Origin: VAXT01 sp963698015
Lineage (GTDB): Bacteria; Actinomycetota; Thermoleophilia; Gaiellales; Gaiellaceae
NCBI GenBank assembly: GCA_963698015.1
Contig: OY969109.1
Coordinates: 1,922,001 to 1,986,000, forward strand
DNA: 64,000 nucleotides
Direction: 5' to 3'
In this document: in pieces, positions 7,376 through 17,200 of the stretch
Layout of the letters: each line of letters opens with the position of its first letter
Numbering within the stretch: the first letter of the stretch is position 1
The notes under the pieces: model-generated
Databases searched by the model: none
What the model was told of the DNA's origin: nothing
What the model saw: the letters and a program-made list of their open reading frames with translations, nothing else
Translations under genes and position numbers: made by a program

Positions 7376-8743
7376 ATGGCTAGGGCGCGACGCGCACCGG
7401 CGGCGGCCGCGGCCGACCCGACTCTCGCCAACCTTCGCAAGATCGACCACATCGTCGTGCTCATGCTCGAGAACCGCTCGTTCGACCACATGCTCGGGTA
7501 CCTGACGCTGGAAGCGGGGCGGACCGACGTCGACGGGCTGAAGGCGAGCATGTCGAACGCGTACCGGGGCAAGAACTACAGGGTCCGGCATCTCCAGCGG
7601 ACCGCGCTCACGAAAGACGAGGATCCCTGCCACGGCGGCGCGTGCATCGCCGAGCAGGTCAGCAACGACATGGGTGGCTTCGTCGCCAACTTCGCGAAGC
7701 AGCGCAAGAAGGCGAAGCTCGTGGACGTGGTCATGGGCTACTACAACGGAAGCGACCTGCCCGTCTACGACCACCTCGCGCGTGAGTTCGCCGTCTGCGA
7801 CCGCTGGTACTGCTCGGTGCCGGGCGCGACGTGGCCGAACCGGCTCTACGCGCTCTGCGGACAGGCCGCCGGGAGCAAGGACCCCAAGAAGGTGCCGATC
7901 TACGACGTCCCCTCGTTCGTGCGCCACCTCGAGAAGAGCAAGGTCTCGTGGCGCTGGTACACGCACGACGTCGGGACGCTCCGCTTCACCGACAGCAAGT
8001 TCCGGATCGGCTACCTGGACAAGTTCGCCTACTTCGACCGCCGCAGCCTGCTCGCCCCGCGCAACTTCATGGACGACGCGAAGGACGGGAAGCTGCCGGC
8101 CGTCTCGTGGATCGACCCGAACTTCGTCGACGTCTCGTTCATCGGGCCGGCCGGGTCGAACGACGACCATCCGCCCTCGGACATCAAGGCGGGCCAGGAG
8201 CTCGTCCTGAAGACGTACACGGCGCTCGTCAACAGTCCCAACTGGCGCAAGACGATGCTCGTCGTCACGTACGACGAGCACGGCGGGTTCTTCGACCACG
8301 TGTTTCCGCCCGCAGCGCACGACGACCGGCCTGCGTTCCGGACGTACGGCGTTCGAGTGCCGGCGTTCGTGATCTCCCCGTTCACGCCGCGGGCGAGCGT
8401 CTCGAACACGGTCTACGACCACACGTCGATCATCAAGACGATCCTGCTCCGCTTCTGCCAGAAGAACGGCCAGATCCCGAACATGGGCGCGCGGGTCGAG
8501 AACGCAAACCACCTCGGTGACCTGTTGGCGCTCACGCAGCCGAGGCCGCCGACGCCGGACCAGGCGTTCCGCGACGCCGTCGATCGCATCACAGCCTGGC
8601 GCTCCGATGTGTTTCGGAGCCGCATCATGGGGAGGCCGATCAGCGCTCCCGCCGATCCGGCGGACCTGAACGACCTCCAGCAGCAGGTGCTCGCCGCCAA
8701 CGCAAAGATCCGCGCAGAAGGCCTCCCGGTCGGCCAGCCCTAG
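7376..8743 (+). CDS. Phospholipase C / acid phosphatase-type phosphoesterase (AcpA/PlcC superfamily)
   Basis: 455 aa, ATG two bases after the amidohydrolase stop. Hallmarks of the phosphoesterase family are present: VVLMLENRSFDHMLGYL near residues 27-43 (metal site and nucleophile region) and TYDEHGGFFDHVFPP near 299-313. Relatives cleave phosphatidylcholine or phosphate esters and are usually exported by Tat. This one starts MARARRAPAAAAADPT and shows no twin-arginine motif followed by a hydrophobic core, so it may act in the cytosol. It is the last gene of the coupled run; its stop lies beside the proA promoter. Substrate (phospholipid, phosphoprotein or small ester) is open. Confidence 0.85.
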   Translation: MARARRAPAAAAADPTLANLRKIDHIVVLMLENRSFDHMLGYLTLEAGRTDVDGLKASMSNAYRGKNYRVRHLQRTALTKDEDPCHGGACIAEQVSNDMGGFVANFAKQRKKAKLVDVVMGYYNGSDLPVYDHLAREFAVCDRWYCSVPGATWPNRLYALCGQAAGSKDPKKVPIYDVPSFVRHLEKSKVSWRWYTHDVGTLRFTDSKFRIGYLDKFAYFDRRSLLAPRNFMDDAKDGKLPAVSWIDPNFVDVSFIGPAGSNDDHPPSDIKAGQELVLKTYTALVNSPNWRKTMLVVTYDEHGGFFDHVFPPAAHDDRPAFRTYGVRVPAFVISPFTPRASVSNTVYDHTSIIKTILLRFCQKNGQIPNMGARVENANHLGDLLALTQPRPPTPDQAFRDAVDRITAWRSDVFRSRIMGRPISAPADPADLNDLQQQVLAANAKIRAEGLPVGQP

Positions 8744-8744
8744 C

Positions 8745-8750
8745 TAGAGT
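8745..8750 (+). promoter_or_regulatory. Candidate -10 box of proA (leaderless)
   Basis: TAGAGT fits the TANNNT -10 pattern and ends 7 nt before the GTG of proA, so transcription would begin at or next to the start codon. No Shine-Dalgarno is present. No clear -35 was found. Confidence 0.45.
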
Positions 8751-8757
8751 CGGGCGG

Positions 8758-10038
8758 GTGGCGGCCGCGACAGGGCTACGCGAGTCGGTCGAGAAGGAGG
8801 CGCGCGAGGCACGCCGTGCCGCACCGAGTCTGACCGACGAGGCGGTCTCCTCCGCCCTGAGGGGCGCAGCCGTACTCGTGCGGGAGCGAAGGACAGAGAT
8901 CCTCGCCGCGAACGCAGCCGACTGCGAGGCGGCTGTGGACCGCATCGACGAGGGGATGCTCGACCGGCTGCGCCTGGACGAGGCCCGCCTCGAGAGCCTC
9001 GCCGAGCAGGTGGAGGCCGTCGCCGAGATAGAGCCGCTCGAGCGCGAGATCGGCTCGTGGACGCTCGAGAACGGCCTCCGGGTCAGCGAGCGGCGGATCC
9101 CGATCGGCACCGTGGGCGCGAACTTCGAGGCCCGGCCGAACGTCGCGCTCGACGTCGCCGGCCAGCTGCTGAAGAGCCTCAACACCGCGGTCCTGCGGAC
9201 GGGCGGCGCCGCGCTCGGGACGGTCACGCTGCTCGTCGACGAGATTCTGCGGCCCGCGCTCGAGCAGGCGGGGCTACCGGCGGGTGCCGTCGGCCTCGTC
9301 CGCTCGCCCGACCGGGAGGGCGCGCGCGTGCTCGTGACGATGCCCGAGCTTGTCCCGCTCGTCATCCTGCGCGGCAGCGGCGCGACGACGGCGGAGCTCG
9401 CCCGCCTTGCCGCGGAGCACGGCGTGCGGACACTCGCGCACGCGGAAGGCGGCGGCGTTCTCTACATCCACTCGGAGGCCGACCGTGAGCGCGCGCTCGC
9501 GATGGCCGAAGCCGCGCTCGACCGGCTCGGGGTTTGCAACCGGCTCAACCTCGCCCTCGTCGACCGCGGCGCCGCGGAGCTGCTACCCGACCTGTTGGCG
9601 GTCTTTCGCGAGAAAGGCCTCGAGGTGCGCGGCACTCCCCGTGCAGTCGAGGCGGCCGGCGACGGGGTCCTGCCCCACGACCGCGAGCGCCTCGGGTACG
9701 AGTGGGCGAACGAGCCCGACCGTGTCGCGACCGTGACACTCGACCTGGTCGACGATCTCGCCGACGCGGTGCGGATCGCGAACGAGGAGACGTCCGGGCT
9801 TGCGGCGGGGGTCGTCACCGAGGACGCCGAGGCCGCGAACCGCTTCCTCGAGGGCTATCGCGGAACGGCCGCTTTCTGGCACGCGACTACGCGTTTCACG
9901 GACGGCTTCGAGCTGACCGGAGCGCCCGAGACGGGGATCAACGTCGATGCCGTTCCCGGGCCGCGCGGCCCGGTGACGTACCGCGACCTCTGGCTACGCC
10001 AGTACCGGGTGGTCGGCGACGGCACGCAGACGCGTTGA
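8758..10038 (+). CDS. proA: Gamma-glutamyl phosphate reductase
   Basis: Second step of proline synthesis: NADPH reduction of glutamyl-5-phosphate to glutamate semialdehyde in the cytosol. 426 aa from GTG 8758, full length. Family landmarks: the IPIGTVGANFEARPNV region near residues 115-130, the catalytic cysteine in GVCNRLN near residue 260, and the C-terminal GAPETGINVDAVPGPRGP stretch. Its stop overlaps the TTG of proB, so the reductase is translated before the kinase, the reverse of the common proB-proA order. The gene appears leaderless (TAGAGT 7 nt upstream). Confidence 0.97.
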   Translation: MAAATGLRESVEKEAREARRAAPSLTDEAVSSALRGAAVLVRERRTEILAANAADCEAAVDRIDEGMLDRLRLDEARLESLAEQVEAVAEIEPLEREIGSWTLENGLRVSERRIPIGTVGANFEARPNVALDVAGQLLKSLNTAVLRTGGAALGTVTLLVDEILRPALEQAGLPAGAVGLVRSPDREGARVLVTMPELVPLVILRGSGATTAELARLAAEHGVRTLAHAEGGGVLYIHSEADRERALAMAEAALDRLGVCNRLNLALVDRGAAELLPDLLAVFREKGLEVRGTPRAVEAAGDGVLPHDRERLGYEWANEPDRVATVTLDLVDDLADAVRIANEETSGLAAGVVTEDAEAANRFLEGYRGTAAFWHATTRFTDGFELTGAPETGINVDAVPGPRGPVTYRDLWLRQYRVVGDGTQTR

Positions 10039-11081
10039 CACCGCCCGTCGTCGTCAAGCTCGGAACCGGGCTCGTCGTCGGGGAGGACGGCGAGGTGAGG
10101 ACCGAGCTGTTGAACGCGCGCGCGAGCGAGATCGCGACGATCGTCGCCAGGAGCGAGCCCGTGTGCGTCGTCTCCTCCGGTGCGATCGCGCTGGGTCTGC
10201 CGAAGCTCGGGCTCAAGCGCCGCCCGTCCTCGCTGGCGCGGCTCCAGGCGGCCTCGGCCCTGGGCCAGGCGAGGCTTCACGCCGCGTGGGAGGAGGCGCT
10301 CGGCGCGCACGGGATGCCGGCAGCGCAGATCCTGCTCGCCGCCGGAGACGTCGCCGACCGCCTCGCTTACGTCAACGCCCGCCAGGCGTTCGCGGAGCTG
10401 TTCCGGCTCGGCGCCGTGCCGGTCGTGAACGAGAACGACGCAACTGCCACGGACGAGATCACCTTCGGCGACAACGACGCGCTGGCCGCCCAGGTCGCGG
10501 TTCTGGTCAAAGCGCGGCTGCTCGTGCTGCTCACCGAGGTCGAGGGGCTCTATTCGCGTGCTCCCGGGACCCCCGGCGCAGAGCTGATCGCGGAGGGTGA
10601 GCTTGCCGGCCAAGCCGAACTGGGTGCGGGAACCGAGCTGGGCCGGGGTGGAATGGCCAGCAAGGTGATCGCCGCTCAGATGGCGTCGGGCGCCGGGATC
10701 CCGACCGTGATCGCGAGCGGGGCCGGCGACGACGTGCTCGGCCCCGTGCTCGCGGGCGAGAAGCGCGGGACTCGTTTCAGGCCAGAGGAGCAGGGCGCTT
10801 CGGCATTCAGGATGTGGCTTCTGTTCGCGAAGCCTGCGACTGGCCGCCTTCGTGTCGACGAAGGGGCACGTCGAGCGCTCGTCGACAACGGGGCGAGCTT
10901 GCTCGGAGTCGGGGTCGTCGGCTGTGAGGGCCGCTTCGAGCCGGGGGCCGCGGTCGAGCTCGTGGGGCCGGACGGCATTGCGTTCGCCAAGGGCATCGCC
11001 GCTGTTGACTCGGAGCGGCTCACGAACCGCCCGCGTGGCGTCCTGGCCGTGCACCGCGACAGAATGGTGCTGTACACGTGA
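10035..11081 (+). CDS. proB: Glutamate 5-kinase with PUA domain
   Basis: First and usually feedback-controlled step of proline synthesis: ATP-dependent phosphorylation of glutamate. 348 aa from TTG 10035 inside a TTGA overlap with proA. Amino-acid-kinase fold: VVKLGTGLV at the start, VSSGAIALG near residues 45-53, VNENDATATDEITFGDND near 134-151, and GRGGMASKVIAA near 205. A C-terminal PUA domain (about residues 265-345, MWLLFAKPATGRL onward) is present as in E. coli ProB. The stop overlaps the next GTG, so the metallophosphoesterase gene is coupled to proline genes, perhaps only by transcription. Confidence 0.97.
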   Translation: MTPPVVVKLGTGLVVGEDGEVRTELLNARASEIATIVARSEPVCVVSSGAIALGLPKLGLKRRPSSLARLQAASALGQARLHAAWEEALGAHGMPAAQILLAAGDVADRLAYVNARQAFAELFRLGAVPVVNENDATATDEITFGDNDALAAQVAVLVKARLLVLLTEVEGLYSRAPGTPGAELIAEGELAGQAELGAGTELGRGGMASKVIAAQMASGAGIPTVIASGAGDDVLGPVLAGEKRGTRFRPEEQGASAFRMWLLFAKPATGRLRVDEGARRALVDNGASLLGVGVVGCEGRFEPGAAVELVGPDGIAFAKGIAAVDSERLTNRPRGVLAVHRDRMVLYT

Positions 11082-11794
11082 AGAAGGTTGCGGTCATTGC
11101 CGACGTCCACGGGAACGCGCCCGCACTAGCCGCCGTGCTCGAGGAGGTCGAGCGCGAGCAGGTTGCCCTGATCGTCTCCTGCGGCGACCTGACCTGGGGG
11201 CCGCTGCCCGAGGAGACGTACGAGCTGGCGCGCGGGCTGAATGCACGGTTCGTGCGCGGAAACGCGGACCGAGCCGTTCTCGAGGGCGTCTCCGAGACCG
11301 AGCGCGAGCAATGGATGCAGGCGCACCACACGGACGCGATGCGGGAGTTCCTCGGCACCTTCGAAGAGAACGTCGCCGTCGAGGTCGACGGGCTCGGGCC
11401 GGTGCGCTTCTGCCACGGCTCGCCCCGCAGCGACGAGGAGTGCGTCACGCCGGAGACGCCCGAGGAGCGGGTCCGCGAGTTCAGCGCCGGGGTCGACGAG
11501 CGCGTGATCGTGAGCGCGCACGTGCACATCCAGTTCGACCGCGAGGCGGCCGGGATCCGCAGCGTGAACGCGGGCAGCGTCGGCCTCCCGTACGAAGGCA
11601 GGCCCGGCGCGTACTGGGCGCTGCTCGGGCCGGACGTGGAGCTGCGCCGGACCGAGTACGACGTCGACGGAACCGTCGAGCGCTTCCGGGCGAGCGGGCA
11701 GCCGACCGTCGAGCAGATCGTCGAGATGATGGTGACGCCGCCCGAGCCCCGTGAGGTGATCGACCACGCCGAGAAGCACGTCTTCGCCGGGTAG
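11078..11794 (+). CDS. Calcineurin-like metallophosphoesterase (YfcE/MJ0936 type)
   Basis: 238 aa from GTG 11078 (GTGA overlap with proB). The dimetal motifs run in order: IADVHGN near residues 7-13, CGDLTWG near 35, RGNADR near 62, CHGSP near 111 and SAHVHIQF near 145, the last replacing the usual GHTH. C-terminal ~40 residues are a short helical tail. Relatives are small phosphodiesterases acting on cyclic nucleotides or other phosphoesters; the true substrate is not deducible. Part of the proA-proB transcription unit by spacing. Confidence 0.88.
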   Translation: MKKVAVIADVHGNAPALAAVLEEVEREQVALIVSCGDLTWGPLPEETYELARGLNARFVRGNADRAVLEGVSETEREQWMQAHHTDAMREFLGTFEENVAVEVDGLGPVRFCHGSPRSDEECVTPETPEERVREFSAGVDERVIVSAHVHIQFDREAAGIRSVNAGSVGLPYEGRPGAYWALLGPDVELRRTEYDVDGTVERFRASGQPTVEQIVEMMVTPPEPREVIDHAEKHVFAG

Positions 11795-11876
11795 GCGGCG
11801 CATAGCTTCGATCCGCGGCGCGGCCGCCTGGGTCGACAAGGTCGGGCTGGCCGCGCTCTTTCCGACCGACGACCTC

Positions 11877-12533
11877 GTGCTGCCGTCGCTCTGGGAGGCG
11901 GCCACGGGGCGACCGGTCGTCGATCGCGACTTCGCCCCCGACGTCGCGCTCGTCTGGGGCTGGAAGGACGAGCTCCCGGGAAGGAGGCTCGTCTGCGCGG
12001 GGAAGCATCTCGGAGGCCGCGCCTCGCTCGTCTCGCTCGAGCTCTTGCCGGTCCTCTACGCGCTCACGGGTCGTGATGGGCGGGCCGAGGACTTCCGCGA
12101 CGAGGAGCTGTCACCGGTGGAGCGGGACGTCGCCGAAGCCTTGCTCGAGTCGGGGCCGATCAGCAGCGCGGAGCTGCCGAGCCTTGCCGGGCACGAGCGA
12201 AAGCGGGTGAGCTCGGCGGCCTTTCGGCTGCAGCGGCGCCTCGTCCTCACGGCCGCGGGACGACAGGAACACGAGCAGGGCTGGCCCTCGGTCGTGTTCG
12301 ACATCCTGCCGAGGCGCTACGCCGATCGGCTCGGCGTGCTGCCGGACGCGGACGAGGCGAGGGCGACTCTGGCGGAGACGATCCTGCGCTCCGCAGGCGA
12401 GGTGTCCGCCGCAGATGTGGCCGCGGTGATCGGAGGGACGCGCAAACAGGCGGGTGCGGCTCTCGACAGGCTCGCCTCCGAGGGCCGGGCGCGATCCCGT
12501 GATGCGGGCGAGTACCTGCTCTGGACTATCTAG
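11877..12533 (+). CDS. Conserved protein with winged-helix-like C-terminal repeats, function unknown
   Basis: I do not recognise a named family. From GTG 11877 it has 218 aa: an N-terminal part with LVWGWKDELPGRRLVCAGKH near residues 22-41, then two helical stretches around residues 80-125 and 160-215 that read like winged-helix units (EAGEV-style helices followed by basic recognition helices). The open frame extends 117 bases upstream and encodes plausible protein (AAAWVDKVGLAALFPTDDL) without any ATG, GTG or TTG; CTG 11847 or ATA 11802 would be the only start-like codons. The annotated start may therefore be about 25 residues too short. Follows the metallophosphoesterase in the same direction. 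Confidence 0.65.
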   Translation: MLPSLWEAATGRPVVDRDFAPDVALVWGWKDELPGRRLVCAGKHLGGRASLVSLELLPVLYALTGRDGRAEDFRDEELSPVERDVAEALLESGPISSAELPSLAGHERKRVSSAAFRLQRRLVLTAAGRQEHEQGWPSVVFDILPRRYADRLGVLPDADEARATLAETILRSAGEVSAADVAAVIGGTRKQAGAALDRLASEGRARSRDAGEYLLWTI

Positions 12534-12586
12534 CTCCCGCTTCCAGCTGCCGACACTACGTAACAAGCAAGCGGCCTGCTATCACC

Positions 12587-14158
12587 ATGGGCGACGAGAC
12601 GACATTCCAGCCCTTCGACCGGAACGGTCTGCTCCGCCGAGCAGCGCCGTTTGTCGGTGCCATGTGGCTCGCGCTCGCCATCTACCCCTTGCCGCCGCAC
12701 GGGGGCGACTCGAGAGCGCTGCTGCCCACCGTCGTCCTGAACAGCCTGATTCTCGTCGCGGTCCTGATCACGCCCTGGCGCCGGCTGTCGCCAATGGCCA
12801 CGGTCCTGCCGCCGCTCGCGTACCTGTTCGTCATCGCCCTGCTGCGCGAGGCCGACGGGGGAGGGTCGTCGGCCTACGGCGCGCTCCTCATGCTGCCCAT
12901 CTTCTGGCTCGCCCTCTACGGCAGCCCGCAGCAGCTCGCGATCGGCTTCGCGGGCCTCGCGGCGGTGTTCGTCGTGCCGGTCCTGCTCATCGGCGCGCCG
13001 GACTACCCGTCGAGCGAATGGACCCGCGCGATGGTCTGGCTGTGCGTCGCGCCGATCATCGGGTTCACGGTGCAGTCGCTCGTGCGCGGGCAACGGAAGC
13101 GCGCCGAGGAGAACCTGCGCCGCGCGGATGAGCTGCAGGTCAGCCAGGAGGAGACCCGCAAGCTCGTCGTCAGCATGGCCGCCGTGACGGAGGCGACCCG
13201 CGAGCTGGCGCGGACGGCCGACGCCCAGGTCGCGCGCGAGATCATCTGCGCGGCAGCCTGCACGGTCACCGGCGCTCGCTTCGCCAAGCTCATGGAGCTG
13301 GGCCCGGACGGAGAGCTCATGATGAACGCGAACCACGGGCTCCAGAGTGGCCCGCCCCTGACCGTCTCGGTCGGCGAACAGGCCTCCGGCGCCGGCTCGG
13401 TCTTCCTCTCGAAGAAGCCGCTCTTCGTCCAGGACGCACGGGGCGACGACCGGATCTCGCAGCGCGTCGTGATGGCGACTGGCGCCGTGTCGATGCACTT
13501 CGAGCCCGTTCTGCGCAACGAAGAGGCCGTCGCGGTGCTCGTCGTCGGCTGGGCGTACGAGGTCGACGGGACGAACCGGATCGCGGCGTCGATGCGGATG
13601 CTCGCTGCCGAGACCGCGATGGCGCTCGAGCGCTCCGACCTGCTCGCGCGGCTCGAGGAGGTGGCGCGCACGGATGACCTGACGGGCCTGCTCAACCGGC
13701 GCGGGTGGGAGGAGGAGCTGCCGCGCGAGCTCGCGCGCTCGGGGCGGAACGGCGATCCACTTTGCGTCGCGATGCTCGACCTCGACTTCTTCAAGAACTA
13801 CAACGACCAGCGGGGCCACCAGGCGGGCGACCGGCTGCTCAAGCAGAGCGCGTCGGCCTGGGTCCGGGAGCTCCGCGTGAGCGACAGGCTGGCCCGCTAC
13901 GGCGGCGAGGAGTTCAGCGTCGCGCTGCCCGGCTGCCGGCTCGAGAACGCGAAGGACATCGTCGAGCGCCTGCGGGCGGCGATGCCCGGCGACCAGACCG
14001 TGTCGGCCGGGGTCGTCTGCTGGAACGGGCGCGAGACCGCCGAGGAGCTCGTCGGCCGCGCCGATGCGGCGCTCTACGAGGCGAAGCGGATGGGCCGCGA
14101 CCGCCTCGTCGCGGCCGGTGACACGCCGCCGGGCGACCTGCGCTCCGTCAGCCTGTAG
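12587..14158 (+). CDS. Membrane diguanylate cyclase: N-terminal TM region, GAF, GGDEF
   Basis: Makes the second messenger c-di-GMP from two GTP. 523 aa: about six hydrophobic segments in residues 18-165, a coiled linker (REEs and basic residues, 165-200), a GAF-like sensor domain around 205-350, and a GGDEF domain from about 360 to 510. The active-site signature is GGEEF at 439-443. An RxxD inhibition site (RVSD, 430-433) lies exactly five residues before it, so product feedback inhibition is expected. The ATG at 12587 follows a 53-bp gap. No EAL or HD-GYP partner is in the window. Confidence 0.92.
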   Translation: MGDETTFQPFDRNGLLRRAAPFVGAMWLALAIYPLPPHGGDSRALLPTVVLNSLILVAVLITPWRRLSPMATVLPPLAYLFVIALLREADGGGSSAYGALLMLPIFWLALYGSPQQLAIGFAGLAAVFVVPVLLIGAPDYPSSEWTRAMVWLCVAPIIGFTVQSLVRGQRKRAEENLRRADELQVSQEETRKLVVSMAAVTEATRELARTADAQVAREIICAAACTVTGARFAKLMELGPDGELMMNANHGLQSGPPLTVSVGEQASGAGSVFLSKKPLFVQDARGDDRISQRVVMATGAVSMHFEPVLRNEEAVAVLVVGWAYEVDGTNRIAASMRMLAAETAMALERSDLLARLEEVARTDDLTGLLNRRGWEEELPRELARSGRNGDPLCVAMLDLDFFKNYNDQRGHQAGDRLLKQSASAWVRELRVSDRLARYGGEEFSVALPGCRLENAKDIVERLRAAMPGDQTVSAGVVCWNGRETAEELVGRADAALYEAKRMGRDRLVAAGDTPPGDLRSVSL

Positions 14159-14254
14159 CCGCGATCGCCGCCGCAGCCCTTCACATTCGCCTCCAGGACT
14201 GGTAAAAGGCCCCAAGCAACGAGCGCCACAAACGCTTTTCGGGAGGGGAGTTAC

Positions 14255-17200
14255 ATGACCAAGGGAGCCTTGAGAGGGGCTTGCATCGCGCTCCTCGTCG
14301 GCATCGGGCTTGCGCTGCCGGGCGTCGCGAAAGCCGCGCCCCCGTGCGGGCCGAAGAACATCCTCATCGTGTATTCGGATGACGGGACGCCCGCCCAGTT
14401 GGTGAGCGACCTGGAAGCCCAGCCTGGCGTGGCGGGCGTCGACCTCTTCGACGCCCAGGGGGCGACGCCGACGCTGCAGCAGCTGAGTCCGTACAACATC
14501 GTCCTGACCTGGACGAACTTCGCCTACGCGGACGCGAACGCGATGGGGGACGTCCTCGCGGACTACCAGGATTCGGGCGCCGGGATCGTCATTCCCTTGG
14601 CGTTCGGCTTCTACGACGCGGGGGGCTTCTACCTGGGCGGACGGTGGCTGACCGACGGCTACTCGCCGTTCACGAACTCGGGCAGCCTCTGGTTCCAGGA
14701 CCGAACGTTGGGCACGTACGACGCGGGCCATCCGCTCATGCAGGGCGTTACGGCTCTCGCGACCAACTTCGGCGTCGAGGTCGGGCTCGCGTCGGGAGCG
14801 ATACAGGTCGCGGCGTGGAACACCGGCACTCCGCTGATCGCGTTCAAGGACGATGTCGTCGCGATCAACGCGTACATCGGCTTCGACGCGACCTGGAACG
14901 GTCAGTTCGCGAAGGTCGTGACCAACGCCTTCGACTGGCTCTGCGGAGGCGCGCCGGCCGCCTGGCAGACGGTCGCTCCGCTCCCGAATGACCTGTTCGG
15001 CCCGGCAACGGCTTCTGACGGTTCGTACGCCTACGTGTTCGGGGGTTACTCGTTCACGAGCATCGCGACGCTGGACACGGTCTATCGCTACGACCTGGCG
15101 ACCGACACGTGGGACACGATGGCGCCGTTGCCGACGCCGGAGCTGGTTGGTTCCGCCGTCTACTACCCGCCGACGAACAAGATCTACGTGTTCGGTGGGT
15201 CGCAGCGTGACCAGGCGATCACGCTGGACACGACGCAGATCTACGACATTGCGTCGAACACGTGGTCGTCGGGGGCGACGATGCCTGGAACGAGGAGCCA
15301 GCAGGCTGCTGGCTACGACCCGGCGAACGGGAAGATCTATCTGAACGGCGGGTATCAGACGTCGACGATCGACTCGGTGCAAAACACGACCTGGGAGTAC
15401 GACCCGGTCGCGGACACGTTCACGGACAAGGCTCCGTCGCCGCAGATGCAGGGCGGGACGGCGTCGGGGATCGTCGATGGCCATCTGTTGATGACAGGTG
15501 GGCGGACGAACCCGGACATGACGCTCGATCTGACCTGGGACTACGACATCGCCACGGATTCGTGGTCGCAGCGGCAGAGTTTGGCCACGCCGAAGAACGT
15601 GGCGGGCGGTGCCGTTGCTCAGGGCCGGCTGTTCTCGATCGGCGGCGGCAACGGTGCGCCGCCGTTCACCGGGATGACCGATGTCGAGAGCTTCGACTCG
15701 GCGGCGAACACGTGGTCGCCGGAGGCGACATTGAACGCCGGTCGTTCGTTCCCGGGCACGGCCGCGGTCGGCGAAACGCTGGTCGCAGCGGGCGGCCGTG
15801 ATGGGGCGTCGACCTCGCTCTCCAGTGTGGAGACACTCGTCGTTGGCGGACCGCCACCGCCTCCGCCACCACCCCCGCCACCGCCACCGCCTCCGCCACC
15901 GCCTCCGCCGCCGCCACCGCCACCGCCTCCGCCACCGCCACCGCCTCCGCCGCCGCCACCGGGTTGGCAGATCCGCGCTCCGATGCCTGTCGACCAGTAC
16001 GGCGGAGCGGCCGATTCCGACGGGACGGTCGCGTTCGTCGCGGGCGGCTACTCGTTCTTGATCGACGACCTGGACACGCTCTACAAGTTCAACCCGTCGA
16101 CCAACACGTGGGCGCAGCTGACGTCGATGCCGGACGCGAACATCATGGCCTCGGCCGTGTACTACCCGCCGTCGAACAAGCTGTACGTCTTCGGCGGCGA
16201 GGATCCCGAGTCCGGGACGAACTTCAACAACACCCGGATCTACGACATCGCCTCCGACACGTGGTCGGCGGGGGCGCCGATGCCCGATGTGCGTAGCTTT
16301 GCCGCTTCGGGCTACAACCCGGGCAACGGCAAGATCTATGTCGTCGCCGGGTACAACACGGGCACGGTCGACTCCGCGCAGGACACGACCTGGGAGTACG
16401 ACCCGGTCGCGAACTCGTGGACGGTCAAGGCCCCGATCCCGCACGCAGTGGGTGGGCCCGGTTTCGGAATCGTCAACGGCCACATGTACGTCGCCGGCGG
16501 GCGTGACGCCACGAACACGGTGATCAACCTCTGCTACGACTACAACATCGCCGCCAACTCGTGGACGACGTGCGCGAACCTGCCGTCCGCGAACAACGTG
16601 CCGGGCAGCGGCGTCGCCAACGGGAAGGTGTACCTGTTCGGCGGCGGCAATCCGTTCCTTGTGGGTGGACGCCTGAAGAGCGCGTTCTTGAGCCCGCAGA
16701 CGACCGGAGCCACGGTCGGCTACGACCCGGCCACGAACTCGTGGAGCAACGAGCTAACGCTCAACCTGGCGCGCTCGTTCCCGTCAGGCACCGCGGTGGG
16801 CGGGACGCTCGTCGCCGCGGGCGGCTATGACGGATCGTCGTCGACGGCCTCGACCGAGACGATGAGCGTCGGCGGCCCCCCGCCGCCTCCGCCGCCACCA
16901 CCGCCACCACCCACCTGCCCGACCGGATCGACCGAGATCTCGATCGGGGACAACTTCTTCAACCCGGCCGACGTGACGGTTCCGGTCGGAACGACTGTCT
17001 GCTGGACGAACAACGGCCAGATCACGCACTCGGCCACCTCGGACACCGGCGTCTTCGACTCCGGCTTCCTGGCGCCCGGTGAGCTGTACTCGTTCACGTT
17101 CAACAGCTCCGGCTCGTACCCGTACCACTGCATGGTCCATCCGGTGCAGATGACCGGGACGATCACGGTCGGCAATCCGCCGCCACCTCCGCCTCCACCA

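Noticed and set aside
7376..8743. Tat-exported phospholipase C
   Set aside because: The N-terminus has arginines (MARARRAP) but no twin-arginine motif followed by a hydrophobic core.
12530..16483. 1317-codon open frame on the minus strand across the GGDEF and kelch genes
   Set aside because: High GC leaves antisense frames open. Its Arg/Asp/Val-rich product shows no domain, and the plus-strand genes have clear domains, motifs and start sites.
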